Shown here in pieces: positions 11,428 through 22,457 of a DNA stretch of 64,000 bases; the stretch's first letter is position 1; every line of letters starts with the position of its first letter. The position numbers were made by a program, and so were the translations under genes. Under the pieces are notes generated by a model, which saw only the letters and a program-made list of their open reading frames with translations, searched no databases and was not told where the DNA came from. This DNA comes from Pholiota molesta (lineage: Eukaryota > Basidiomycota > Agaricomycetes > Agaricales > Strophariaceae), in assembly GCA_014925825.1 (NCBI GenBank), contig JACGCK010000002.1, forward strand, positions 248,001-312,000. The letters run 5' to 3'.

Positions 11428-13592
11428 CTATGAAGGTCCAGGAAGGGGGTCTACCCAAGTCCCATTCGGCCAGAGTGTAGCAGCCATGGTGAAATCTCCT
11501 GCGGTGCCACTTGAGGTATACTAATCACAAATAAACCGTTGAAGATTCTGAACGGGCGAAAATAATTTATGTTACTCACTGCAAGTCGGAAGAAATGCGG
11601 GATTGTTGCATTGAGGGATGCCAAGGAGAAATTAAGCGCCGGGCCAGCATAGCGCTGAACGTCATCGACGAGAAGCGCGAATCCATCCCAGCCGTCGATC
11701 AATGCAGCCCATTGTATGGTTTGGTTGAAGAATGGAATACTAGCGTTGTAGGTTGCAGCAGTTGTTAACCACACAGGTAGGTCAGTTCCTATCGGTGCAT
11801 CTTGACGAAGCTATGTAGAGTAGAACAGATGAGCTGGGTCGACATTAATTTAAATATCAAACGAACATACGCACATCAGAAACAGTTTGTAGAATCGAAG
11901 CAAAGCCAAATGCTGCTGTTCCGTTGACAAAAAGACCAAGTAACAGACCCTGATAAATAGCTGATAGTCGGGTTGGGAATGCAGTGCCTGGAATAATTAT
12001 CATCGGGATGATGTAGTGGTGTAGACGGAGCGAAAGTCCAGGTAGTAACGCCAGAACCAGTGTGACGAGTCCTCCCGCGATGTACCACCCAGCGTAATAC
12101 GGTAGCCAACCCGTCTTTCGTATGACGCGCACCTGGTTGATAGCCAGTATGGTAATAATTACCAACAGCACTACCAACGTCGCGATGGCACCACTGCGTT
12201 TGGTGAGGTCAGACGATGTGAGGCGGCTGAGTGGGAGTTTGTCGAAGGTAAGGTTGTTGAGGACACCGACCCAGAAACCGCTGAGGTAAAGAAAGCAAGA
12301 TTCGACTGGGGCATTCCGGAAGGCAGGGAGCACAAATCGGAAAGCGAGTCTCCAGAATGCGTAGGCTATGTATAGTACGGGCAGGAACGTGCCGAAGGCA
12401 ACATCTAATTCAGGCGGTGGTCCAGTCGGCTGAGAGAACAAGACGACGTGCCAAAAGCCGATACACACGAGGCACCAAAAAAGAACGATGGATTTCGGTC
12501 GAAGAAGGATAAAGAGCGCTGATGTGATGAGGACATTGAATGCGAGAGCTGCATCTCGCATATCCGAGCAATGAGAAAGTGGAGTGGAATCAAGAAAACG
12601 GAAGGATGAGGGAAAGACGGTGGGGAATCCTATAGATGCAAGGCCATGAGAGTAGAATGGAAGGAAGTCCGTGAAATTGCCAGTGAGTGCCAATGTACCA
12701 CAGCCACCTTTGCTGGTGGATATGATACCCCTAGAGATGAGAAACGATTGTTCAACCACTGGTAAAACGTTGCATTTTAGAATGTAGGGGCGTACGCTTG
12801 GATAGCAGCAGCACAAATGAAGCTGTCCCCTCTATACGTTCTATTAGAATCGCCTCCTCCTACAATGAGTGGCTTGAAGGCAATTTGTTCGTCTCCAACA
12901 GTTCTCGGATTTTGCAGGATAACATTATTGCACTGTGCGGGACATCGAAAGTCGAATGTGGAGTTGTCGAAGGGCGCACACGTGCTTCCGTCCTGTCCGC
13001 ACCCATTATTGGCAAGCCAATATGTGGATGTGCAACCAATGAAAGAATCCTCGGGAGTGAGGAATGACTGCGCTCGTGCAAAAAAGGCAAAGCCAATGAT
13101 ATATGCCGCTGCAAAAAAAACGAACAGCCATGGAGAAGTCAATGATTTCGTGGTCTTGATGACGATGGACTCTATGGGTATCACAATATGTCTCCCAGCG
13201 ATAGTCATGTCAATGTCGAGGAAAGGCGATGGCCCTGCATTATCAAAAGGTCAGCTGCATATCTTGTATTCGTGACCAGAACGCGCACATGGTAAATCAA
13301 CTTTCGGGCGTGGTCCTCGTATATAGAGTGTTGCCTTGGTAAGCCATGCATGGACGCGGGGATGGTGGTTGGCAAAAGACCGAGAGGTACGAGAGACCCA
13401 TGTTGGAACTTGTCGATGCTGAGGAAGATCTGGGCCACCATAGAGAGTTTCCAGTTCGTAGGGACGTTCCGTTACGACAAGGTTTTGTTTGGAAACCGTT
13501 CGGCTGGATCGCTCTGGCGAAGATTTAGTTGTTGAGATGCGAGAACTTGAGCTAGAACTTTCATTGGTGCTATGAGGTCCCGGATGATCCAT
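11428..13592 (-). CDS. LCCL-domain polytopic membrane protein
   Basis: The N-terminus is Ser-rich and cytosolic-looking, followed by a transmembrane helix (SPWLFVFFAAAYIIGFAFFA). Next comes an LCCL domain: a Cys-rich start around GCTSTYWLANNGCGQDGSTC, an FRCPAQC motif, a YRGDSFICAAAI motif and GCGTLALTG further on. After the LCCL domain there are roughly eight hydrophobic segments and several N-glycosylation sequons (NSTF, NRTY, NATI, NGTA). The last junction, across a short intron near 11517-11575, gives a C-terminus ending LPGPS and a TAG at 11428-11430. The start ATG at 13592 gives MDHPGPHS. Fungal multi-pass LCCL proteins are known as a family but are functionally uncharacterised; a cell-surface or endomembrane role is inference. 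Confidence 0.85.
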
Positions 13593-13940
13593 GATGGACG
13601 GTAGTAAGATGTTTAGGAGATGCTGTCGTGTTAAAAGAAGAGAGTAAGACTTGTAAGGAGGGTGAAACTACGGTTGTAGGTGACACGGGTAGCGGAGGAG
13701 TTATGGTACATGTGAGAACAGGTCGTGATCATGGTGTCAATAAGGCAACTCGTTCTATAAAGGTGCTGATGTTTATAGACCTCAGATTCACCCGCCTTAT
13801 CAGATAAGTCATTTACATAAGTATTTACTTCCGTCGGTATACAATATGTGCGGTATCATCTTTACAGTTATTTAAATTACACAGGGCCAACTATAACAAA
13901 ACTGTGAGCGCGCGCATTGCCGTAGATTCAAAAGGAAGAA
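13593..13940. other. Intergenic region upstream of the LCCL gene
   Basis: This gap contains the LCCL-gene promoter and the 3' end of the next minus-strand gene. On the minus strand there is a TATAAA at about 13777-13772, some 180 bp upstream of the LCCL start. No gene is visible. Confidence 0.45.
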
Positions 13941-14606
13941 CTAACGATAGTCGTAGACGAGCTTGGCCTCGATGTCTTCACCTTGGGGGCCTGTGAATTT
14001 GACATGCCTCATGTACCTCCTGTCGCCGTTGATCTCTTCCATTCCCCAAGTCTGTAAATAATTTAAGTTAAGCAGAACCTTATGAAGCATCAAGACATTT
14101 ACTTGATTTGCAATCCAAACGGTGCCGCTCTTTGGGGTGTTACTCTCCACGTACGATTGGACAAGGCCGTGATCGAGGGTATCTTGAGTCCAGCCTTCTT
14201 GGAGGAATGGAATGTCGAGCTCCTCCGCCCTCACCCTCCTCGACTTTCCGATGACGGCTCCAAATAATGAATCCTCATGCTCGCGTTCTTTCCACGAAAG
14301 CGTTCGTTCTTCGGTGGTGCCGGGGATGCCACCAGTAATGGTCTGATCGATGTTAATGTGCTCGACGCCTTCATCATCTTTGAAGTGTTTGATAGAGAGA
14401 GTAACAGTCCCCAGTGAGATGGCTTTGCGCTTCCACCATCCAACACCTTGAAGTTGGAGGATGGTATCGGTGCGAGGATCCGAGAGGGTCTTGTTCTGCG
14501 GATAAGGAACTTAATCAGCCTTCAAAATGTGGGTAAGACCATAACGGCTTACCATGATGAACTTGCCCGAAATATCAAGGATGGTGAAGTCTGCTGGTAC
14601 GGCCAT
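13941..14606 (-). CDS. Calycin/lipocalin-like conserved fungal protein
   Basis: A small protein of about 180 residues with two short introns (near 14498-14550 and 14054-14103). The frame starts MAVPADFTILDISGKFIMNKTLSD and ends in ...KLVYDYR. It is rich in alternating beta-type segments: LQGVGWWKRKAISLGTVTLSI, a HINIDQTITGG strand, EERTLSWKEREHEDSLFG, and a late WIANQTWG..NGDRRYMRHVKF. This pattern, starting near a G-x-F/W and ending in a hydrophobic strand pair, suggests a calycin-type barrel that may bind a small hydrophobic ligand. The fold is inferred from the strand pattern, not proven. No signal peptide is seen, so it is probably cytosolic. Homologues in fungi are mostly labelled hypothetical. 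Confidence 0.7.
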
Positions 14607-14817
14607 TGCGGTGGGAGTGATGTGGATGCAGTGAACTTGAGAGCTGCAGATGAGTCTTGAGGTCTTTTGGTTGTTTGTAAGAATCACATGGGCAACGAGC
14701 TTAATGAAATCATATGAATAATGTTAGCCCCGCAGAAGAGTCAGGCGGTCAAAATGCGAGAAGCTTTACACGGTGGTAGTATCGGACTGGGCACAAATAG
14801 ACACATGCTTATGGTCA

Positions 14818-15465
14818 TCATTGGGCAGGTGAAAAGATAGTAACGATTTTCCATATTGCATCTTTCCCTCGTTCCCATGCCTGTGGACCTTTCGCCTCGT
14901 CGCCTCCAAATTCTACCATGACGCCATCCTTCGACCATTCGCACCAAATGCCAATCGAACCTGAGGAAGGACCTGCACCACCACCTTTCCGATCAGGCTC
15001 TCCCAGAGTCTGCACAAAATCTCTTCCCTTTGTTTCGGACCCAATTTCGAGCTTAGGAGGTCTGTTGACAGGCTTTCCGTCTTTGTCCTTGACTTCGGCA
15101 GTGATAGTAAACAAAATGGGCAAAGCCGGGAAAGTTGAGAAGGCAAGTTCAGCCGCACGAGACGAGGTGCCTTGCTTTCGATCGCCTGCTTGTTTGGGCA
15201 CGTTGTAAACGTAGATGCTGTCGAGGACTAGTTTTTCATTTTTCAAATCAGCAAGTTTAAGGCCAGAAGTCGGCTTGTAACCGTCTTTGGGTGAGAATAA
15301 GAGACTGAGACCGAGAGGATAGTAGTTGAAATAGACCGCGTCAGAATATGACTTGATCTCGGGGACTGTTGGCTCATTGCGCGCTGCGCGGGAGGAAAGA
15401 GAGGAGATGTATTGCGCAAGGACAGGATCTTGAGGGTGTACACCAAGAAGGTCTTGGATGTCCAT
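14818..15465 (-). CDS. Conserved hypothetical protein, single exon
   Basis: An uninterrupted frame of 215 residues, unusual in this intron-rich neighbourhood. It starts MDIQDLLGVHPQDPVL and ends WKIVTIFSPAQ. The N-terminal half mentions no known domain; the C-terminal third contains DFVQTLGEPDRKGGG followed by GIWCEWSKDGVMVEFGG. The LGEPDRKG turn followed by two short strands recalls the G-x-P motif of BamE/OmlA-like folds, but that is only a resemblance. No signal peptide or membrane helix. It is divergently paired with the seipin gene, whose ATG is only 117 bp away. I do not recognise its function. Confidence 0.72.
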   Translation of the reverse strand: MDIQDLLGVHPQDPVLAQYISSLSSRAARNEPTVPEIKSYSDAVYFNYYPLGLSLLFSPKDGYKPTSGLKLADLKNEKLVLDSIYVYNVPKQAGDRKQGTSSRAAELAFSTFPALPILFTITAEVKDKDGKPVNRPPKLEIGSETKGRDFVQTLGEPDRKGGGAGPSSGSIGIWCEWSKDGVMVEFGGDEAKGPQAWERGKDAIWKIVTIFSPAQ

Positions 15466-15525
15466 GGCGGGCTGTATCTGGCGGAAATCAGCAATTTGGA
15501 TTTGGATTTTGCTAGGGGCTAGAAT

Positions 15526-15542
15526 CACGTGCAAATGACGTC
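15526..15542. promoter_or_regulatory. E-box CACGTG plus TGACGTC in a divergent promoter
   Basis: The 117-bp gap between the single-exon gene and seipin holds CACGTG at 15526-15531 and TGACGTC (a CRE-like bZIP site) at 15536-15542, four bases apart. In fungi CACGTG is bound by bHLH factors and TGACGT(C) by ATF/CREB or Hac1-type bZIP factors. Shared control of both genes is inference. Confidence 0.45.
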
Positions 15543-15582
15543 TAGATGCATCTGCCCTTTGCACTTGCACGACCGAACTATC

Positions 15583-16842
15583 ATGTCGCGCGCCGAGGTT
15601 CATTCGACGCATACCCCTCAGTCGTCGTCGATCCTCTGGAAAGTCTCTACAGCCCCTATCAATATCAGTTTTTCTCTGCTTTCTGGCGGTTTTTCTGTCC
15701 TTCGTCCATACGCGCCGACGATAGTTCCTGTCTTCGTTTTCTCGTTATTTATCCCGCTCATTCTTTTGCTATCTGCACTTTCGGGCTGGTTCGTATGGTC
15801 TAGTCTCTCTGTCAGCTGGAAGGTGCCCCTGTATCTCCAATATGGGTATGTTTCTGCAGTTTCGCGCCATACATATCTAACATGTGTTTGCGTAGGGATG
15901 GAGTTGCGCCATATGCATATGTTGCACTACCGAATTTAGCCCCTGGACAACGCTATAACATAGCGATAGACCTTATTCTGCCTTGCACGGAACCCAACAC
16001 TAATCTAGGAAATTTCATGACGACATTGACGCTGTCCGCTCCGAACAACAAGACATTGGCATATGTCCGGAGATCTGTAAGCACCATCGTATTGTATCTG
16101 CCCAACTCGAAAGTTATTGATTCGTAATATTTAGGCAATAGCGTTGCCAGCTAAATCACTCTTTTTATTTTCAACACCAATCACAACACGTTTAAAGGTC
16201 CCCTTGATAGAATCCTTCACGGCCAGCAGGTCCGATATGGTGGCAGCCGTTGAAATTGGTCGACGAGACAGCTGGACTACTTTAGGCCTTGGTCATGGGC
16301 GTGAAGTGAGCATTGTTTCAGCTTCTCTTATAGGATTGGCTGTTCCACACGGTATTCGGTGGGTTCATGGTATTGCACGATAATGAGAGTTTATGTTATT
16401 GACTTTGTTTTAGCGGTCTCGCTATGCGCTTCCCTTTACTGGCATCGTTGGCTTCGGCAGGAATTTTTGTTCTGATCTTGTCTTCCATTCTCGGTACTTG
16501 TGTCTTGCCTCTCCTTTTGCCAGTCATGCCGTCAGAAGACAAGGAAGGGCTAGAATCTAATCTTAAGCAAGAACAAATTCCACCTTCTGCCAGTCAATAT
16601 CCTGCTCAGGAGAGAGAAAGGCGTAGGAGATCAAGATCTGAGAAGAGGTCAAAAGAAAGAAAGGTATCATTTCGACTGTCGTCAGTAGCGCACAGATTTA
16701 ATGATTGTGCCAATAGATTAAAGTGGAAGCTCCTGTACAAACCATCCCTTCCGTATCAGAAGGCACTAGCAGAGGATTACGCAGGCGTTCTTCAAGACAT
16801 TCGATTCCATCCGACGAGGATTCGGTAACTCCAGAGAGCTAA
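15583..16842 (+). CDS. SEI1: Seipin (lipid-droplet assembly protein)
   Basis: Seipin forms rings in the ER membrane at ER-lipid-droplet contacts and controls droplet biogenesis. Exons 15583-15845, 15896-16076, 16135-16358, 16414-16663 and 16717-16842 give 347 residues. An N-terminal transmembrane helix (TIVPVFVFSLFIPLILLLSA) is followed by the lumenal beta-sandwich (YLQYGDGVAPYAYVALP..., LAPGQRYNIAIDLILPCTEPN, NLGNFMTTLTL, which is the typical seipin 'N..G.F...L.L' strand), and a second helix (LASLASAGIFVLILSSILGT). The tail is a basic Arg/Ser/Glu stretch that spans the last intron. Length and topology match fungal seipins. Confidence 0.92.
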
Positions 16843-16982
16843 AGTTATATTCCTTGTGCATCATTCCCGTCGCATAAATACATAAAATACCATACCTGTC
16901 TTGATACCCCAATTCTCGGATCGTCTTTTGCATAATTGTAATTTCCTTTCATTCTCACAATAGCTTAGGATCACCTCATATG

Positions 16983-18039
16983 CTAAACTACAGGTGTCAG
17001 TTTCTTGTCATGTTCTCCGCTCTCCATAATTTTAGAACCCTCTTCAGCCTTGTCTCCTTCCGGCTCCTTCTCCTTGACCTCCTTGGCCACTTCAGGTTCA
17101 ATAGAGGCGTCCTTCATTGATTTCTCCTCCGATTTCTCTTCTGCAGCCCTCAGCTTTTCGGAGGAATTCAGAGATGATGTTAAATCAGTCAAGCCTTTCA
17201 CTAAATCGCCAGCATCGTCTCCGTCTAGACCAAGTTCCGCAACCAGATCTGCCAGCTCATCTTGAGTCACCTTCACACCCTGAAGACCATATCCACTAAG
17301 TTCATCCCCAAGGTCCAATTCGTTTGTTCGCTTGTTAATAGGAACAACTTTCCCTTTCAGAGGGGAAGGTGAGGGTGAAGAAGTTGGATATAGCTTGCTT
17401 TTGAGATGATCAGGTGTCATCTGTAAAGGCGATGCTGCTCCTGGGATGCCTACAGGCTTGACAGGAAGAGGGGGTCGATCTTCGTCAATAGCAGGATCCC
17501 ATTTTTCCTTGAGCCGGAGAAATATGTCTAGTTCATCGTGCTCGACTGCATCTTCACTATGGGAATAAAAATCCGTTAGACACGAACATGCGGAACTATT
17601 TGTTGTCCTCACAATTCTGCAAACGTCTGGCGGTCAAATAGTATGAGCAGATGCGTTGGAAGTTTCATGGATACAGGCACATACTCCAGGAAACTTTCCG
17701 CCGATGAGAATTCCCGGAAGTTGTTGTTTGTCTAGAGGAACAAAGTGCCGATGAGTATGAGCGGTGTAGCATCTAATGACGAAAAATGCTCACCTGCTGG
17801 AGCTTTTCTCCTCCAAAGGCGCTTGGCTTCCTCGTCAGAGGCAAGGTCATAAGTCGTAAATGGTATCTTCTTGGCCTGCAAGATGCGGAATAGGTATTCT
17901 GTGCGATTCCACAGAGCGAATTGATCAGTGAAACAGTCAAAAGACTCAGACTCGTCTCCTATGTTCTACCTTGACGTTGCCTAAGTGCCGGTTGAGAAGC
18001 AATCGTGGTCATATACAGCGATATCGGAGGCGAAGGCAT
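16983..18039 (-). CDS. SH3BGR-like thioredoxin-fold protein
   Basis: The N-terminal domain begins MPSPPISLYMTTIASQPALRQRQ and continues EYLFRILQAKKIPFTTYDLA...LPGILIGGKF, then DFAEFEDAVEHDELDIFLRL. This is the SH3-binding glutamic-acid-rich (SH3BGR) version of the glutaredoxin fold, which lacks a CxxC active site. The rest is a long acidic, Ser/Pro/Lys/Glu-rich tail, probably disordered, ending LTPVV. Several short introns interrupt the first domain. Animal family members act as small scaffold or actin-related proteins; the role in fungi is not defined. The start at 18039 leaves only 185 bp to the divergent LAS1 start. Confidence 0.82.
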
Positions 18040-18224
18040 CGTGGCAGCTGGTGGGTGGACGCCAGACAGGGAATCTGAACAGTGAAGAAGTAGTACGTGC
18101 TCATTGAATGTAACAGGGGCCAGGAGATAAGATTAGATAACAGGGAAATTATCATTTGAGTTCTTTTTTGCTCTCTAACTATAATTCTCCACAACTAGCT
18201 TGACCGTTAAGTACATCCTTCACC

Positions 18225-19886
18225 ATGAGGCTTCCTAGACGGGTCCCTTGGGCATCTTTGGCCGATTTGGAGCAACTATGTGCGAGTATCTACGGCGACA
18301 AAAACGATATTGAGGCAAAAATCTTCGCAATAAACAGAGTCAGTTGTTCCAGTCTCAATGCAAGCCACCAAATTCACTGACTTATAGATCTCTGCATGGA
18401 AAGCAATCACGATGCTGCCACATGCCGTTGAATCCACTCTCGCAATTCTAGTAGTCATTGTCCAAGACCAGAAGCAATCATACTCGTCGTCTCTGGCGCT
18501 CAGACAAAGTTACGCGACTGCCATCATACGGCTCGTCAACGGGCTGGTTGATCCCCTTCAAGTAGGGACCTATGCGAGGTCTATCATATCGATTGCGCAA
18601 CAGTTGGGACTACCAGGCTGGCTTGTGGAACTCCGTCATGCGGCAACCCACGAGGACCTTCCAAGTCTTGACCTCTTACGGGAGGCAAGCAGACAAGTGA
18701 GTGGTCTAAATCCTTGGATCACAATTTATCACTGACAACACTGGCTAAAAGTCTATGGCATGGCTGCTACACAATTATTTTCTCCCAATCCTGAATCCAG
18801 TCTCTGCCCAGCAAATAATAACAGCGCCCATCCGACCATTAGCACCTATATTAAAAGTGTACAAGAATACGATGAAAATCATGACACGAGATGTATCCCT
18901 GGTGAACCAATACAAGCCAAGGATTCTGAATATCCTCAGAGATATCGAACGATGGATATCTGAAGCCAAAGTCGCCGCAAATGCAAATGCAGGAGATTTT
19001 GGTACGCCCCAACACAATCATTCGACGGGATCCTGGACGGAGACGTAAAAGAAATCTGGGCTCTCGAAAGGTTCTCTGACTCCCTCGTGGAGAAGGGATG
19101 TTGGTCCCACTTTCCAAAAAGTTTGTTTCCTGTTCACTTTCCACTGACCTGCAAACTGAACGCAACGACATAGAAAAAGGTTATACTCCCTCGACACGCT
19201 TCTGCCCAGCAAGGCTCAATAGCTTTTTGGGAACCACTTTTGCGCCATATACAAGCTATTCATGTGCATTTCCCATTTACGCTGTGTCGACGCCTCGTTT
19301 CAATCATCTCGACTCAGTCTCATCGCAAGGGAACACAGATCCTTCATATCTTATGTACATTGCTTGTTGGGTATCATGGGCAATGCAAACATGGAACGAG
19401 AGCTCGCCTTTATATCTTGACCTCAAAAAGGATACCCTGGCCAATCTGATGAAAGGGTTGGGATACAATTGTTCAGCTCTGTCAAATCAATCCCCGTAAG
19501 TTCTTAAGCATACTCTAGAGAGAAGCGACGTCCATTAATTCAATATACAGTGCTTTCGCCCTTTTGCAATGTTTGACATCTGGTCAAAAGGAGTTCGAGA
19601 CTATCAAGGAATTGCTTCTTAAACCATCATCAGCAGTGTTGAAAACGGTAAGCGGGCACTCTTCTTTTTAAGCTGTCAGAATGTTTATTTATGGGCTTAG
19701 GCTTGGGACCCATGCGACCTTGATGTGATGAAGGAGCGACAAGCTCTTTTACAATCCTATCAGACACCTAGTCCCGAACATACCACATCAATATCACCGC
19801 AAAATACTGCTTGTGACATTTCAATACCGGGTTGGCGCACGCTACGGAACTGGAGGCCATCTCCCATTGGTGTTTATTTAGATTAA
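18225..19886 (+). CDS. LAS1: Las1 rRNA-processing endonuclease
   Basis: Las1 is the HEPN-type endoribonuclease that cuts ITS2 of pre-rRNA together with the polynucleotide kinase Grc3, in the nucleolus. The product begins MRLPRRVPWASLADLEQLC and contains the conserved GLPGWLVELRHAATHEDLPS block; RHAATH supplies the catalytic R-x4-H motif of HEPN nucleases. It is followed by the SLDLLREASRQS..WL helix. The C-terminus ends with the Las1-type tail W-R-P-S-P-I-G-V. At least five introns, the first beginning after residue 38. The stop lies inside the first copy of a 23-bp tandem duplication (19878-19923). Confidence 0.92.
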
Positions 19887-19923
19887 ATCATATATTATTC
19901 TTAGATTGAATCATATATTATTC
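19878..19923 (+). repeat. 23-bp tandem duplication at the LAS1 stop
   Basis: Bases 19878-19900 and 19901-19923 are two adjacent copies of the same 23-bp AT-rich unit with one mismatch (A to G). The first copy contains the LAS1 stop codon. It looks like a recent local duplication. Confidence 0.85.
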
Positions 19924-20086
19924 AGACCTGCCACACCCATACCCAAAACGCGTAGTACACAGATCTCCGTGGACAAAGATCAAACCCAAAGAAGAAAAAG
20001 AAAAAGCAAACCATGGCAGGAAGAACGTGGATAGGACATGAAATTGAATGCAAGCACGTATAAGGAGGTTGAAAGAATGATTAACG

Positions 20087-22024
20087 CTACTGATAGCTAT
20101 GGTCCTGTGTAGGTTTGCGTACTTGATTAGGTTTTCGTGATTGATCAGAGAACGTGGTTTCATTTCCTGCACTTCGACCATCACTAACGCTCCTCCCTTC
20201 GCTGAGCGCGTCGCTTTGTGGCGCATTCATTGGCGGGTATCGAGGTGGAAGTTCAACTATCTGGGCTCCCTCCTGATGGTATATTGTCACTGGGGGGACA
20301 TTGCTGTCATGGTGAAGCACATAAACTTGGCCGTGACCCACGGGTCGGGGAGATGTCGTAGAGTCATGTACAGAAGTTATACGACCAGAAGCACTTGAGT
20401 TGTATGCGGATGTTGGGCGAGCTTGGCTCGCTGCGCCAATATGACCTTGCATATCTGGCATAACGAATGGTTCCACTTGATAGCCTTCGCCGGGGCCCAT
20501 TCGATGGTGCATAGTCGGAGAGTTTGTCATTTGCTGCATAGAATGGCCGACTGCACCTGGAGATAATGTTGTAGGTAAAGGCCGATATTGAGAAGGTCCT
20601 GAACTGTGATCAAACGCGAGAGCATTTGGGCTGCCAGGACTTGAATGCACTTCAACGAACCGGCTTTCTTCGAGTTTTTTCTTGAAACTCCGTTTCATGA
20701 TCAGACAGGTACCCAAGAGCCCGAGAAGAATCCCAACTACCAAGCCGCCGACCCCAGAGCCAATCACAATAGGCAGTTTTACATCATCCTTGGGCCTAAA
20801 AAGTTAAAAATAAAAATTGAGATGCATGGCAGTCAGTGATTTTTCTTACCCTGTCGTTACTTCCCGGCCAAACATGCAATCGTTCCACCGCCTCCAGCAT
20901 GAAGAGGTCCGTTGGACCAGCTAGCTCCGGTCGCGTCGACAAGACTGATGAAGAACGGCGATGCCCAATTGAGACTGACAGTCCAATTTATAGCTTTCAC
21001 CTCGTCTGCAGTTATGTTGTATGGTGGATGAAGAGCAGGTGCGACCTGACAGAATAATTAGATAGAGTCTACGAGAAAGCCTAAACCGAATATTTACAGT
21101 AAGTATATACGGGGGAGTTCCATTCATAGGCGTAAAGAAACATCAGTACACTGGAAGGGCCAATGTTAGATAATCGGTTGCAAACGAAACATAATGAAAG
21201 CTTACTTGGTCGATCCAACCGTATTGTGACATTGGGCCATTGTCAACCAAGGCAGAGACGCCAAGGGGTGAGGAAATGTCATATTGGCGCATGTCGGCGT
21301 CGAACTGGGAGGTATTACTGTGTATGTGTCCTGACAACCTCCAGTGTTTCCAAATTTGTCGAACATACATATCTGGTACTAAAAGGCTATGAGGATGAAA
21401 TGATTTTTGGCAAGCGTAATTAACGCACAAGAGTTCCTGGGGCAAATGGAACGGCCCAATCCTATGTAGATGGTTTATTAGGCATATGTAGCTGCAGTCG
21501 AGACAAACTTACATAGCTGAGGACATCCCCGACTGAAATGATGAAGGGAACTGTATATGCTCTAATGAAGGTAACGCAAATCTTAAGTAAAGAGAAAGAA
21601 AGCGGGATCGCATTTATCTCACGATGTATAGACCTGCAGATAATAAGGGCGGTTGGATTTGGCCTACGAATCTGTCAGGAAAGGTGGCCGATACAAAACT
21701 GAATAACATCTTACCCAGTTGCAGTACTCCTCGACCAGGTAATATGAATATTTTGGCACTGTTCTTGAGGATTTCAATACAAAAGCAGATGATGAGAGAA
21801 TTTTTTTGGAAAAGCATACCTGTTGTAGGTATTGGAAGTGGTTGTCCAGGTATATTCCAGTCAAAGAAAAAGGACTAAATCAGCCAGATGAGTATCAATT
21901 AATTCGCGAGGAGTCTAATTCGTACCTGAGGCATAAACGGCGTAACTATGCCTTGTACCATGGAAAGCTTGCCAAGCCACAGTAGGGGGATTATTGGCCA
22001 GAAACAACCCATCCACCTCGTCAT
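20087..22024 (-). CDS. Single-pass membrane glycoprotein, basidiomycete family
   Basis: The start at 22024 gives an N-terminal signal peptide (MTRWMGCFWPIIPLLWLGKL). The ectodomain has short modules typical of a basidiomycete membrane-protein family: CQNIHITWSRSTATG near the start (compare the common C-x-x-x-x-x-x-W-S pattern), a PFIISVGDVLSY strand, and a second Cys-containing module that ends close to TIACLAG. A transmembrane helix follows (VIGSGVGGLVVGILLGLLGT), then a basic stop-transfer MKRSFKKK and a long Ser/Pro/His/Gln-rich cytosolic tail of roughly 190 residues ending HSYQ. Several short introns cut the ectodomain; I placed them only roughly. The function is unknown; a wall- or surface-sensing role (as in Mid2-like proteins) is only analogy. 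Confidence 0.75.
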
Positions 22025-22457
22025 AATCGCAGGTTTCGGCAGGATGGAGCGAACGAAGAACAGAGTCAACGAACTTCGAATATTTGGACTGAAAACAACG
22101 CTCTACTTGGCGCTTGCAGAACAGCGTCCAGTGGTCGTTCCAGGGAGGCTGTGTGAAGCTGCCACGCCTATGGTCTGCGGAGATGTATTGGAACTGACAG
22201 GGTCGCCGGGGTGTTGAGGTGTGGTCACGAAAACAAGTGTGGGCCCTGGTGGAGGAGGAGGCAGAGGGTGGCCGCGCATTGTGCGCTGTTATATAAGAGC
22301 ATCGAGCAGGATGCCCTCATGTTGCTGGGTCCCTGAGCGCTGAGCGTTGAACGTTGTGAGATGGGCGCACTTAATTGAATGGGTTTGATCGGAAGCGGAA
22401 TAGCTAGTGAATTTCATTATTTATATAATCAATCAGACTCTACGTCTCCCTCCCTCC
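22025..22457. other. Divergent promoter region (membrane glycoprotein / YSC84)
   Basis: This gap separates two divergent starts. It holds AT-rich TATATAA-like stretches near 22287-22294 and at 22422-22428, and a GC-rich Pro-coding-like stretch that has an open frame on the minus strand but ends in a stop before the signal-peptide start, so I do not call it coding. Confidence 0.4.

Noticed and set aside
22025..22290. An upstream minus-strand start for the membrane glycoprotein (a Pro-rich frame at 22279)
   Set aside because: That frame ends in a stop before the signal peptide; the ATG at 22024 gives a clear signal peptide.
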